A stretch of 12,370 nt of DNA from Candidatus Nitrosopumilus sp. (GTDB taxonomy: Archaea > Thermoproteota > Nitrososphaeria > Nitrososphaerales > Nitrosopumilaceae), in contig DRGT01000159.1 in NCBI GenBank assembly GCA_011055585.1, positions 1-12,370 of the forward strand, read 5' to 3'. The position numbers were made by a program, and so were the translations under genes. Each line of letters starts with the position of its first letter. The first letter of the stretch is position 1. Positions 6,066 through 12,370 of the stretch are shown piece after piece. The notes beneath the pieces are model-generated. The model saw nothing but the letters and a program-made list of their open reading frames with translations, was not told the DNA's origin and searched no databases.

Positions 6066-6560
6066 TTAAATTGAGATAATTTCTAGTTTTGAATCTTCGG
6101 TAATATTAAATTCATCAACAAAACCTGCTGTTACTTCCAGTACATATTTAGCAAATTTGTTATCTCCTTTGTAGGAAAGACAAGTAACGTTTTCTAATGC
6201 AGTTATGCATGAAGGCACATTTTTTTCAATATGTACTATGTTTCCATTGCTGTCTATCCAAATAATGTCCAATGCAAATTGCATATTTAACATCCACATT
6301 GAACGTCTTTCTTCGCCATCAAAAACAAAAATCATACCTTGATCAAAAGGCAATTCCTCTTGAAACATTAATCCTCGAGTATAGAGTGGACCTGTGTCAG
6401 CAATTTGGACTTGTAAAACTACATCACCAATTTTTACAGTACCTCTAGGAAAATCTACTAAGTCTAGTTTGACATCACTTGGAATTGACAAAATCCCTGC
6501 AATTCCAACAATGAATGCTGCAATTATGACCGGAATTAATACGTGAGATCTAGTTGCCAC
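6066..6560 (-). CDS. Membrane-anchored DUF192 protein
   Basis: The start is a GTG at 6560; the only nearby upstream ATG meets a stop within four codons. Residues 6-25 form a hydrophobic signal anchor (VLIPVIIAAFIVGIAGILSI), placing the rest outside the cell. The DUF192 (PF02643) core follows with its usual landmarks in order: RGLM at 62-65, LPFDQGMIFVF at about 70-80, MWMLNMQFALDIIWID at 88-103, then AKYVLEVTAG at 137-146. The family forms a small beta-barrel found in bacteria and archaea, often exported, and its biochemical role is not established. The 164-residue length is normal for an exported member. Two cysteines (C118, C127) lie close together and could form a disulfide outside the cell. 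Confidence 0.9.
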   Translation of the reverse strand: MATRSHVLIPVIIAAFIVGIAGILSIPSDVKLDLVDFPRGTVKIGDVVLQVQIADTGPLYTRGLMFQEELPFDQGMIFVFDGEERRSMWMLNMQFALDIIWIDSNGNIVHIEKNVPSCITALENVTCLSYKGDNKFAKYVLEVTAGFVDEFNITEDSKLEIISI

Positions 6561-6582
6561 AGTATTAGAAAAAATACATTCG

Positions 6583-6590
6583 TTTAAAAA
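6583..6590 (-). promoter_or_regulatory. TATA box for the DUF192 gene
   Basis: TTTTTAAA on the minus strand is centred about 27 nt upstream of the GTG at 6560. This supports both the GTG start and a leaderless transcript. Confidence 0.5.
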
Positions 6591-6603
6591 CTAAAAGCAG
6601 TTG

Positions 6604-6954
6604 TTATAACAGGGATTTTTTAAAGTCGTGAATAGATGAGACAGTTTCACTTGTTTGGTGACCAATATCTGTAATTGTAGAACCATTATACACTTTATCA
6701 AGGTATTTCCCAGCTAAAATCATCGGGGCACCGATTACACTTGTTACTCCACTGGGTTCAGGTACCCAAAACATGATAAAGCCAATCTTTTGAAGTTTTT
6801 TTCCAGGTGCAGGAGCCTTTTGTAATGCGCTCAAAGACGCAGCGGTTTTTTTATCATCAACTTTGGACAGTTCTGAATATAGTCCGGTTCTTCTTTTTAC
6901 AGAGCCTGACATTGCCTTTAACTCATCTAATTTCTTTTGTAGTGGGTCGTTCAA
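6604..6954 (-). CDS. Unknown 116-residue protein with a short hydrophobic core
   Basis: The only reasonable start in frame is a TTG at 6954; upstream the frame meets a TAA before any ATG. The N-terminal half is hydrophilic and rich in Lys and Ser (residues 1-53), with a Lys-rich, low-complexity AlaProAlaProGlyLysLys segment near 47-53. Residues 55-82 are hydrophobic (IGFIMFWVPEPSGVTSVIGA and onward) but are broken by Pro-Glu-Pro, so a full transmembrane helix is uncertain. The C-terminus is polar. I do not recognise the family. It is divergent from the MntR-like regulator and shares a 165-nt intergenic region containing several short palindromes. Confidence 0.7.
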   Translation of the reverse strand: MNDPLQKKLDELKAMSGSVKRRTGLYSELSKVDDKKTAASLSALQKAPAPGKKLQKIGFIMFWVPEPSGVTSVIGAPMILAGKYLDKVYNGSTITDIGHQTSETVSSIHDFKKSLL

Positions 6955-6973
6955 TTCGCAGTTTGATATTTTG

Positions 6974-6983
6974 GGTTAATTAG
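6974..6983 (-). promoter_or_regulatory. TATA box for the 6604-6954 gene
   Basis: CTAATTAACC on the minus strand is centred about 25 nt upstream of the TTG at 6954, consistent with a leaderless transcript starting on TTG. An imperfect palindrome, TAGAT-AATA-ATCTA (6981-6994), overlaps its upstream edge and could be an operator. Confidence 0.45.
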
Positions 6984-7024
6984 ATAATAATCTATGATCA
7001 TGTTTGATTACTCACTTGTCAAGT
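6981..7024. promoter_or_regulatory. Cluster of short palindromes between divergent genes
   Basis: Three short dyads lie within 44 bases: TAGAT-AATA-ATCTA (6981-6994), ATGATCAT (6994-7001) and ACTTG-T-CAAGT (7014-7024). They sit between the start of the unknown 116-residue gene and the MntR-like gene. Metal regulators of the DtxR/MntR group commonly bind dyads near their own promoter, so these are candidate operators. Short dyads are also frequent by chance in AT-rich DNA. Confidence 0.3.
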
Positions 7025-7086
7025 TTCAGTAACTCAGGAGTGATTTTGTTCCTAAAGTAGTACAAACTATTCATAAAACACGAAAA

Positions 7087-7092
7087 TTATAT
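7087..7092 (+). promoter_or_regulatory. TATA box for the MntR-like gene
   Basis: TTATAT within AAAATTATATCAAA is centred about 30 nt upstream of the TTG at 7120. It favours that start over the internal ATG at 7198, which would need a 78-nt leader. Confidence 0.5.
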
Positions 7093-7119
7093 CAAATACC
7101 TTCAACATAGCAAGACAAC

Positions 7120-7584
7120 TTGAAGAAGAAAAATTCTAAACGACTAGAATCGATAAAGGCTGCACATCAAACTACTAGAATTGGTTCAAGCTCAAGGATG
7201 GAAGATTATCTTGAAGTAATCTCAGAACTAGTTGAGCTGAAAGGCTATGCAACAACTTTGGATATTTCAAGATACATGAACGTAAGTGCTCCAAGTGTTA
7301 CCAAAATGCTTCAGAGATTAGACGAAAGCAGATACTTGGAATACGAAAAATATCATGGAATTAATCTCACGGCAAAAGGTAACCAAATAGCTGATGGAAT
7401 TCGTCAAAAACATGGAATATTATTGGAATTTTTTGAAATTTTAGGAATTGGGCATGAAACAGCAAACCAAGATGTAGAAGGTATTGAGCATTATCTTAAT
7501 CCAAAAACTATTCGACAATTGAGAAAATTTATCACATTTTTAAAATCAAATCCAAAGGTACTTCAAAACTTCAATAATTTTTGA
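7120..7584 (+). CDS. MntR-like metal-dependent transcriptional regulator (DtxR family)
   Basis: DtxR/MntR repressors bind a divalent metal and then an operator, controlling metal uptake genes. The winged-helix domain spans about residues 27-92 (GYATTLDISRYMNVSAPSVT, then YEKYHGINLTAKG) and the dimerisation domain about 93-145 (DVEGIEHYL). All six manganese-site ligands of Bacillus subtilis MntR (Asp8, Glu11, His77, Glu99, Glu102, His103) recur at a constant offset of 21: Asp29, Glu32, His98, Glu120, Glu123, His124. Asp at the first position, where DtxR has Met, favours manganese over iron. There is no SH3-like third domain. The start is TTG at 7120 on promoter spacing; starting at ATG 7198 would lose the basic 26-residue N-terminal tail. 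DNA-binding or regulated targets cannot be read here. Confidence 0.9.
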   Translation: MKKKNSKRLESIKAAHQTTRIGSSSRMEDYLEVISELVELKGYATTLDISRYMNVSAPSVTKMLQRLDESRYLEYEKYHGINLTAKGNQIADGIRQKHGILLEFFEILGIGHETANQDVEGIEHYLNPKTIRQLRKFITFLKSNPKVLQNFNNF

Positions 7585-7603
7585 CACTAGAATATCAAAA
7601 GAA

Positions 7604-7621
7604 TGTTCGTTCAAATGAACA
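7604..7621. promoter_or_regulatory. Dyad upstream of the coiled-coil membrane protein gene
   Basis: TGTTC and GTTC are both complementary to the single GAAC(A) at 7617-7621, giving alternative pairings around an AAAT centre. It lies 38-55 nt upstream of the ATG at 7659, just beyond where a TATA box would be expected. It may be an operator; no TATA match there is convincing. Confidence 0.25.
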
Positions 7622-7658
7622 GCATAAGCTAATTGTGGAAAAAACCCCATAATATAAT

Positions 7659-8189
7659 ATGGTCTGGTATAACGAAGCGTTCGCAGAGTTATCTTCGATA
7701 ACCCAGCAAATTATGAAAAATCCCTTTGATTGTACTAATGGATGTGATTTAACAATTCTTTATGCTATAATTATTGGCTCAGTGATTACTACAATCTTAA
7801 TTAGCATACAGCTACAACTTGCCAGAGAGCAGTTCTCCATTAGAAATATTGTAGCTCAAACCAAGTTGAGAAATGATGTGTATTCTCTTCTAACACAGAT
7901 GAGAATGCTTCAACCAATTGTATATGAGAAAAGAATGATTACACCTCAAAACAGAAAACAGGTAGAATATGTAGCTAAAACTTTGAAGGAATTGGAGACG
8001 GATTTGTTAAAACTTGATGGCAATATCGACAGAGAAGAAAAAGAAAAAATTTACCAGATGATCGAGCGAGTAAAAAAAAGGTTAACGGTTGGAAGTTCGG
8101 ATTTTGGCAAATATCCTCATAGATTCCAAAACATGGATTTTTCAGAATCAATAGAAGATCTTAGCCTCGCCATACCACTTCTCCCATAA
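7659..8189 (+). CDS. Single-pass membrane protein with a cytoplasmic coiled coil
   Basis: This 176-residue protein starts at ATG 7659. A short N-terminal segment with two cysteines (C25 and C29, DCTNGC) precedes one hydrophobic helix at about residues 31-52. The remainder is charged and helical, with Leu/Ile heptad-like spacing from about 55 to 143 (for example EYVAKTLKELETDLLKLDGN), suggesting a coiled coil. The last 30 residues are less structured. I do not recognise a family; it could be a scaffold or a sensor-like protein. It lies 74 nt downstream of the MntR-like gene on the same strand. A GTTC-AAAT-GAAC dyad (7609-7620) lies in between, so co-transcription and separate control are both possible. 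Confidence 0.75.
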   Translation: MVWYNEAFAELSSITQQIMKNPFDCTNGCDLTILYAIIIGSVITTILISIQLQLAREQFSIRNIVAQTKLRNDVYSLLTQMRMLQPIVYEKRMITPQNRKQVEYVAKTLKELETDLLKLDGNIDREEKEKIYQMIERVKKRLTVGSSDFGKYPHRFQNMDFSESIEDLSLAIPLLP

Positions 8190-8212
8190 ACACATTACAA
8201 AATTGATTTTTG

Positions 8213-10030
8213 TTAATCCTTTAGGAAAATTTTGATATCTTCTTTTGAAGAAGATCCATTCATTATTTTTTTTGCTGGGTTTGAACGCTTTGGGATTTTA
8301 ATTTGACCTTTCCTACCTATTCTAGAAGAAGTAATGTAATCATCGTTTACATAAATATCAGCATGAAGACCAGATTTCTCTTTTCCAACATTTAGCAATA
8401 AAGCAGTTCTAGATTCAGAAAAATCAAATGCTAAACTTGAACCATATGATGGAATATCAGATAATTCTTTTTCGGCTACATCAATATGCACCTTTAACAT
8501 TTTTTCCAAGTCATTAATTGTGGAGCCGCCTCTTCCAATAATTGATGGAATGTTTTGTTTTGAGACCATTACTTTGATTCTGTTATCAGATAAAATTTCC
8601 ACCTCAGCGTTAGGATCAAATCTTCTAAATGTTTCTTGTATTCTATCTTCAGCTAGTTTTTCAATTCCAAATTTTTTTACTTTTTTTGAAACAGGAACTA
8701 TAACGTTTTCCTCACCAAAGGTGTAGATTTCATATTCTAAAGTATGGTCTTCAAAGTCGCGAATTTCAATTACAGGTCTTGCCAAGTCTTGTTCAAACAT
8801 TCCTGATGGAACTTTTACTTTGAGTTCTAATTCGTAAACTTTGCCTATATTACCATCTTTAACAAATATCACAGTGTCAATTACACTTGGAATAATTCCT
8901 AATTCGATTTTCCCAATGAATCTCTGTATTGCGTCAATGGGAGAATTAGCATGAATAACACCTACCATTCCTACACCTGATAATCTTAAATCTGAAAAAA
9001 TTCCAAAGTCTTCGCGTCGTCTAACTTCATCAAATATGGTGTAATCTGGTCTTACCAAAAGTAAAATGTCTGCAGAATTTTCAAAGCTGCCATCTAGTCT
9101 AGTATATTGAGTGACTGCAGGATCAACTTGCAAATCACGAGGAGATTCAAATGTTTTTACAATTTTTCCTTGTTTATTATAAAAATCTCCAAGAGAGGAA
9201 GCTAACGTACTCTTTCCAGACCCTGGTGGGCCACAAATTAAGATTCCCTCTGCTCTTTCTGAGAATCTAGTTCGAAGTTTTTCGGATAATTCGTATTGTT
9301 CTAGATGTAAACGAACAATTGGATGAACTACAGTAATTTCATATCCTTCTGAGAAAGGTTGTTGTGTTATTGCAATTCTATAGTCTTTGTGTTGAACTAC
9401 TAGTGCTCCAGGTTTTGAAATTTCTATATTGCTAACGTTATTCATTTTAGCAACATCCAATATTTGAGTAGTAATTCCATGCAAATATTCACGCGTCAAA
9501 ATTTTGTCTTCAAGTTCTACTAAATTAAAAGAACCAGGACGTCCTTTTTTCCCCTTTGGTTTTAATCCCTCCTTAAGGTGAATGCTCATGGTTTCTGAAT
9601 CAAAAAATCGCAAGAATTCTAGATCCTGTTGTTTAAAATCTGATTCTTGAAAGCTTATCTCAATTCCTTCAGCTTCGGATACAAGGGCCTGTACCTTATC
9701 AGAAGTGTATAAAACTGCATTGTGTTCTTTGGCAATATCTTTAATCAGTGCATCAATTCGTCCTCGAGATGATAACCTTAAATCATCTGCGGTCGGTCTT
9801 TTTCCATCAAACTTTATAGTTAAACCAAAATTCTTTGATAATTTTTGAAGTTTTTTTACTTCTTCTAGTCCTACAAACCCTTGATCTCTTTTTTGTGAGG
9901 CTTGTGACTGTAATTCGTCTATAACTGCAGCAGGAATAATAATCTCAGTATCTTTCAAATGACCAGATTCAATTTTTCTGGTAATGTTTCCATTAATTAT
10001 CACACTAGTGTCAAGAACTATTTTATCCAA
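8213..10030 (-). CDS. PIN-ATPase-KH protein (archaeal PINA type)
   Basis: This 605-residue protein has three recognisable parts. An N-terminal PIN domain (about 1-130) carries the expected acidic residues Asp7, Glu39, Asp93 and Asp111. A VirB11/PilT-type ATPase follows (about 165-400), with Walker A GPPGSGKST at 267-275, Walker B-like YTIFDE at 330-335 and a His motif (IHAN) at 359-362. A KH domain near 483-520 has IIGRGGSTI at 497-505. The same order defines the archaeal PINA family; the Sulfolobus member is a Holliday-junction branch-migration ATPase that works with Hjc and Hjm. A role in recombination or repair is therefore likely, though RNA binding through KH is possible. The start is TTG at 10030; the codon before it is TAG. 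The last 90 residues form an extra basic tail. Confidence 0.9.
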   Translation of the reverse strand: MDKIVLDTSVIINGNITRKIESGHLKDTEIIIPAAVIDELQSQASQKRDQGFVGLEEVKKLQKLSKNFGLTIKFDGKRPTADDLRLSSRGRIDALIKDIAKEHNAVLYTSDKVQALVSEAEGIEISFQESDFKQQDLEFLRFFDSETMSIHLKEGLKPKGKKGRPGSFNLVELEDKILTREYLHGITTQILDVAKMNNVSNIEISKPGALVVQHKDYRIAITQQPFSEGYEITVVHPIVRLHLEQYELSEKLRTRFSERAEGILICGPPGSGKSTLASSLGDFYNKQGKIVKTFESPRDLQVDPAVTQYTRLDGSFENSADILLLVRPDYTIFDEVRRREDFGIFSDLRLSGVGMVGVIHANSPIDAIQRFIGKIELGIIPSVIDTVIFVKDGNIGKVYELELKVKVPSGMFEQDLARPVIEIRDFEDHTLEYEIYTFGEENVIVPVSKKVKKFGIEKLAEDRIQETFRRFDPNAEVEILSDNRIKVMVSKQNIPSIIGRGGSTINDLEKMLKVHIDVAEKELSDIPSYGSSLAFDFSESRTALLLNVGKEKSGLHADIYVNDDYITSSRIGRKGQIKIPKRSNPAKKIMNGSSSKEDIKIFLKD

Positions 10031-10053
10031 CTATTCACACATACTTTGGCTAC

Positions 10054-10061
10054 TTTTAATC
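10054..10061 (-). promoter_or_regulatory. TATA box for the PINA-like gene
   Basis: GATTAAAA on the minus strand is centred about 27 nt upstream of the TTG at 10030. This supports the TTG as the start of a leaderless transcript, separate from the receiver gene 78 nt upstream. Confidence 0.5.
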
Positions 10062-10108
10062 ATAACTGTGTTAACAATGTCTATTCCCTTCATTCTATTA
10101 AAAAATTA

Positions 10109-10471
10109 TTATTTTGAAACTGCGTCAGACACTATTTTTAAAACTTTATCAAAATCAAATGGTTTTGATATATGGTTTATTGCTCCTGCTGAAATGCATT
10201 CCTGAATTACTTCTTGATTATCACTTGCAGTGACAATGACAATTTTTGCATCTGGATGTTTAGCAGTTATTTCCTTTACTACCATCAAACCATCCTTTTT
10301 GGGCATTGCAAGATCTAACAATAGAAGATCTGGCTTTACTTCATCATACTTTTCGACGGTTTCGTCTCCATTTGCTGATTCACCAATCACTTCATGTTCT
10401 CCAATGGAAAGAATGTCCCGTAAAACTTGACGAATAGCGTCAGAATCGTCGGCTAACATTATTTTTGCCAT
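10109..10471 (-). CDS. Stand-alone CheY-like response regulator receiver
   Basis: This 120-residue protein is a single receiver domain. It has the full set of active-site residues: Asp8-Asp9 for magnesium, Asp53 as the phosphoacceptor in LLLLDLAMP, Thr81 in VTAS, and Lys103 in the KPF motif. No output domain follows, so it must act by binding a partner or pass phosphate to another protein, as CheY-like receivers do. The start is ATG at 10471. The gene sits 34 nt downstream of a stand-alone Hpt gene on the same strand and near a membrane histidine kinase, which suggests one pathway. A TATA-like element is embedded in an inverted repeat just upstream, so the gene may have its own regulated promoter. 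Confidence 0.93.
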   Translation of the reverse strand: MAKIMLADDSDAIRQVLRDILSIGEHEVIGESANGDETVEKYDEVKPDLLLLDLAMPKKDGLMVVKEITAKHPDAKIVIVTASDNQEVIQECISAGAINHISKPFDFDKVLKIVSDAVSK

Positions 10472-10474
10472 TTG

Positions 10475-10500
10475 TTAAACAAAGAATTGTTGTTTAATAG
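10475..10500 (-). promoter_or_regulatory. Inverted repeat with embedded TATA at the receiver gene promoter
   Basis: TTAAACAA (10475-10482) and TTGTTTAA (10490-10497) form perfect 8-bp arms around a 7-nt centre. The outer arm overlaps a TATA-like CTATTAAAC (10492-10500) centred 25 nt upstream of the ATG at 10471. The inner arm ends 4 nt before that ATG. The inner side also contains a second dyad, TTTGTT-A-AACAAA (10471-10483). A protein bound here would block initiation. Confidence 0.45.
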
Positions 10501-10505
10501 GCAAG

Positions 10506-10877
10506 TCAGCTCAATATTTTCGAATATTTAGTTTCGATTTTTTGTTTTAATTCGTTGAAAAGTGTTCTTGAGCCTTGCATACAATTTTTCATAAAATTAT
10601 TTGATTCAGACAAAATCTCAAAAACATCGTTTAGATTATTTCCTTCAATCAAATGTTTTAAAATTTTGTCATTTAAAGCTGCTATTTCTCCTATTTCCTC
10701 TTGTCCCATCATAGGTGCCAGTCCCTTAATTTTGTGGACATGTTTTTGAATCGTGGTTGCTTTTTTTGTAACACTAAGATCATCATTGCAATCTTGTAGA
10801 ATTTTTGAAATTGATGCTATCTCTTCATTAACTTCTTTTGTTGCAACTCGTTTGAATTCCTCTGACATAGTTTTCAT
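10506..10877 (-). CDS. Stand-alone histidine phosphotransfer (Hpt) protein
   Basis: Hpt proteins carry phosphate on a histidine between a kinase and a receiver. This 123-residue protein is all helical. It contains HKIKGLAPMMG at 48-58, which fits the HxxKGxxxxxG motif of the CheA P1 type, with His48 as the likely phosphorylation site and Lys51-Gly52 after it. There is no kinase ATPase domain, so it is a separate transfer module and not CheA. The start is ATG at 10877, with a second ATG at 10868 also possible. It is followed by the CheY-like receiver on the same strand and is divergent from a membrane histidine kinase 54 nt away, so the three genes probably form one phosphorelay. Confidence 0.88.
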   Translation of the reverse strand: MKTMSEEFKRVATKEVNEEIASISKILQDCNDDLSVTKKATTIQKHVHKIKGLAPMMGQEEIGEIAALNDKILKHLIEGNNLNDVFEILSESNNFMKNCMQGSRTLFNELKQKIETKYSKILS

Positions 10878-10896
10878 CGAAATTGTGTAGCTGGTC

Positions 10897-10904
10897 TTTT
10901 TATA
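10897..10904. promoter_or_regulatory. Shared TATA element between the Hpt and kinase genes
   Basis: TTTTTATA on plus is TATAAAAA on minus. Its centre is about 24 nt upstream of the Hpt ATG (10877) and about 31 nt upstream of the kinase ATG (10932), so one element could place initiation next to both starts. It is the best TATA match in this 54-nt divergent spacer, and neither gene has a Shine-Dalgarno. Confidence 0.45.
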
Positions 10905-10931
10905 CTCTCTGAAAATTTTGTTTTTAGGGCA

Positions 10932-12370
10932 ATGAAATTAATCAAAAAGACATATTTTTTGGTAGGGATTCTAATTGTAGCTGCAGTAGTCAATCTAACT
11001 CTTCTATATCAAGCACAACAAGAAACTACTGATGAATCATATTCAATTATTCGAGCGAGTGACTTGAAAGTCAAAGTCGAAACGCTATCAAGACTTGCAA
11101 GCTCTATTGCTAGTGGGAATGAAGAAGATAGACAAACTCTAGGAAATGAAATTAGTGAATTTGAGTCAGTTCTAAACATCTTAAGGACTGGCGGAACCAT
11201 TAGAGGACAAAGCATTGTCACCATGCCCAATGAAATTGTGACAGACTATAACAGGGTTGCAAAATCTTGGGGAGTGTACAAAAATAGTGCACAACGAATT
11301 GAACAAACATCAGTGTTTGATGAGGAGGCAGTCAATTCTCTTAACTATATTCTTGAAAAAAATGGCGATATGGCAATAACTACAGATAGCGTAGTTGAAG
11401 AAATTTCAGAGTTAGATAGGCAATATAACAGGCATAAGGAAATTGCTGCAGACTTGCATGAGATATCAAAAAGTATTGGGCAAAACGCATTGTTAATCTC
11501 TATTGGAGAAGGAGAAGGCGTTAGAGACGAGCTCAAAAAACAAAGGATTTCCTTTGAGGCTGGTTTAAGAAAATTATTACAGATACCTACTGAGGACTTG
11601 GATTTACAGAGTGTGAACCAGTACCCTGAAACTTTGGAACCAATTCCAAGAGAAAACTCCAATACACTTCGAAAGTTAGATCCACTTTGGGAATCTGTAC
11701 AACTTAGAATTAAAACGCTTGAAACAAAGTCGCTACTTTCTGAAGAATTTGGTTCTGAATTTGATAAATTAAAAAAAGAAAGAGTTGTCTTAATTGCATC
11801 TTTGGATCAGTTATTGGATTCATGGAACCAACAATTACAAGAAACTAGCTCACAACGCGGTACAATTGTTCAAACCTTACTAGTAGTGGACATTGCAATA
11901 TTTTTCTTAGTTATACTTGTAATTCGACAATCACTGAATCCACTTCTAATAATTACTGCAAGCCTTGCCAGAGTTAAAGAAGGAATCTATGGAGAAAAAA
12001 TAGATTATCAATCTAAAGATGAAATTGGAGAACTTGTTAATTCATTTAACATCATGTCTGATACCATCAAACAAAAAGAAGAAGAGGCTAAAAGGACAGA
12101 TATAGCAAAAGATGAATTTCTATCAATGATTACCCATGAATTAAAAACTCCACTAGTTCCTATACAAGGTTATGTTGACATTATTTTAGGCGAACATTTT
12201 GGAAAACTTTCCAAAGAACAAAAAGAAAGATTGCAAGTAATAAAATCAAGCACTGTTTCATTGTTACATCTAATTTCTGATCTTCTTGATGCCCAAAAAC
12301 TTGAACTTGGTAAATTGATAATCAAAAAAGAAACACTAAACATCAAAGATACCATAGAAAAAGCAATTGA
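10932..12370 (+). CDS. Membrane sensor histidine kinase, N-terminal part (runs off the window)
   Basis: The frame is open from ATG 10932 to the window end: 479 codons, with the ATPase domain missing beyond the edge. TM1 spans residues 8-26, and TM2 about 312-333. Between them lies a helical extracellular sensor of about 285 residues. Two stretches in it resemble the PilJ-type N-terminal domain: FESVLNILRTGGTIRGQSIVT at about 77-97 with KSW at 111-113, and a second copy at about 208-255 (FEAGLRKLLQIP ... LDPLW). A HAMP linker follows at about 334-386, then a HisKA dimerisation domain with MITHELKTPL, His402 being the phosphorylation site. The kinase is divergent from Hpt and receiver genes, its likely partners. 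The signal sensed cannot be told. Confidence 0.9.
   Translation, partial: MKLIKKTYFLVGILIVAAVVNLTLLYQAQQETTDESYSIIRASDLKVKVETLSRLASSIASGNEEDRQTLGNEISEFESVLNILRTGGTIRGQSIVTMPNEIVTDYNRVAKSWGVYKNSAQRIEQTSVFDEEAVNSLNYILEKNGDMAITTDSVVEEISELDRQYNRHKEIAADLHEISKSIGQNALLISIGEGEGVRDELKKQRISFEAGLRKLLQIPTEDLDLQSVNQYPETLEPIPRENSNTLRKLDPLWESVQLRIKTLETKSLLSEEFGSEFDKLKKERVVLIASLDQLLDSWNQQLQETSSQRGTIVQTLLVVDIAIFFLVILVIRQSLNPLLIITASLARVKEGIYGEKIDYQSKDEIGELVNSFNIMSDTIKQKEEEAKRTDIAKDEFLSMITHELKTPLVPIQGYVDIILGEHFGKLSKEQKERLQVIKSSTVSLLHLISDLLDAQKLELGKLIIKKETLNIKDTIEKAI

Noticed and set aside
9984..10205. A 73-residue plus-strand ORF between the PINA-like and receiver genes.
   Set aside because: It overlaps the ends of both well-supported minus-strand genes and looks like their antisense reading.
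10506..10877. Calling the Hpt protein CheA and the locus a chemotaxis operon.
   Set aside because: There is no kinase ATPase, CheW-like domain, receptor or CheB/R gene in the window. Only the P1-type Hpt motif is present.

Overview
The window looks like chromosome from an ammonia-oxidising thaumarchaeon (Nitrosopumilus/Nitrosarchaeum type). This rests on gene content, not on a marker gene. It is strongly AT-rich. It carries an archaeal tRNA-splicing endonuclease, a PIN-ATPase-KH protein of the archaeal PINA type, a Chloroflexus-like two-domain SDR of the kind expected in a 3-hydroxypropionate cycle, and an archaeal-style split two-component system. Many genes have a TATA-like box 24-31 nt upstream of the start codon and no Shine-Dalgarno sequence, as expected for leaderless archaeal transcripts. 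Several starts appear to be TTG or GTG. I see no rRNA, tRNA, CRISPR array, insertion sequence or phage gene, and no intergenic gap reaches 300 bases.

Layout. 1-1400: the end of a small zinc-knuckle protein, an unknown 88-residue protein and a zinc-ribbon membrane protein. Their intergenic spaces hold three copies of a short palindromic motif. 1405-2547: tRNA-splicing endonuclease EndA on plus, with a convergent pair of small unknown genes on minus. 2646-4424: a 592-residue tandem SDR protein related to one half of bifunctional malonyl-CoA reductase, followed by a small frameshifted ORF. 4525-6954: four minus-strand genes for a TauE/SafE permease, an anchored extracellular protein, an anchored DUF192 protein and an unknown 116-residue protein. 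7120-8189: an MntR-like metal regulator and a single-pass coiled-coil membrane protein on plus. 8213-10030: PINA-like ATPase on minus. 10109-12370: a stand-alone CheY-like receiver and a stand-alone Hpt protein on minus, divergent from a membrane histidine kinase that runs off the end.

How the genes may work together. The kinase, Hpt protein and receiver probably form a split phosphorelay: membrane sensor to histidine transfer protein to receiver, with no DNA-binding output domain in sight. The MntR-like protein carries all six manganese-site ligands of Bacillus MntR and probably regulates metal uptake genes elsewhere, and perhaps itself. The tandem SDR is a good candidate for the malonyl-CoA reductase step of thaumarchaeal carbon fixation. 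However, its YxxxK catalytic lysine is replaced by glutamine, so this is a hypothesis. The remaining genes look like ordinary thaumarchaeal housekeeping or conserved unknowns.
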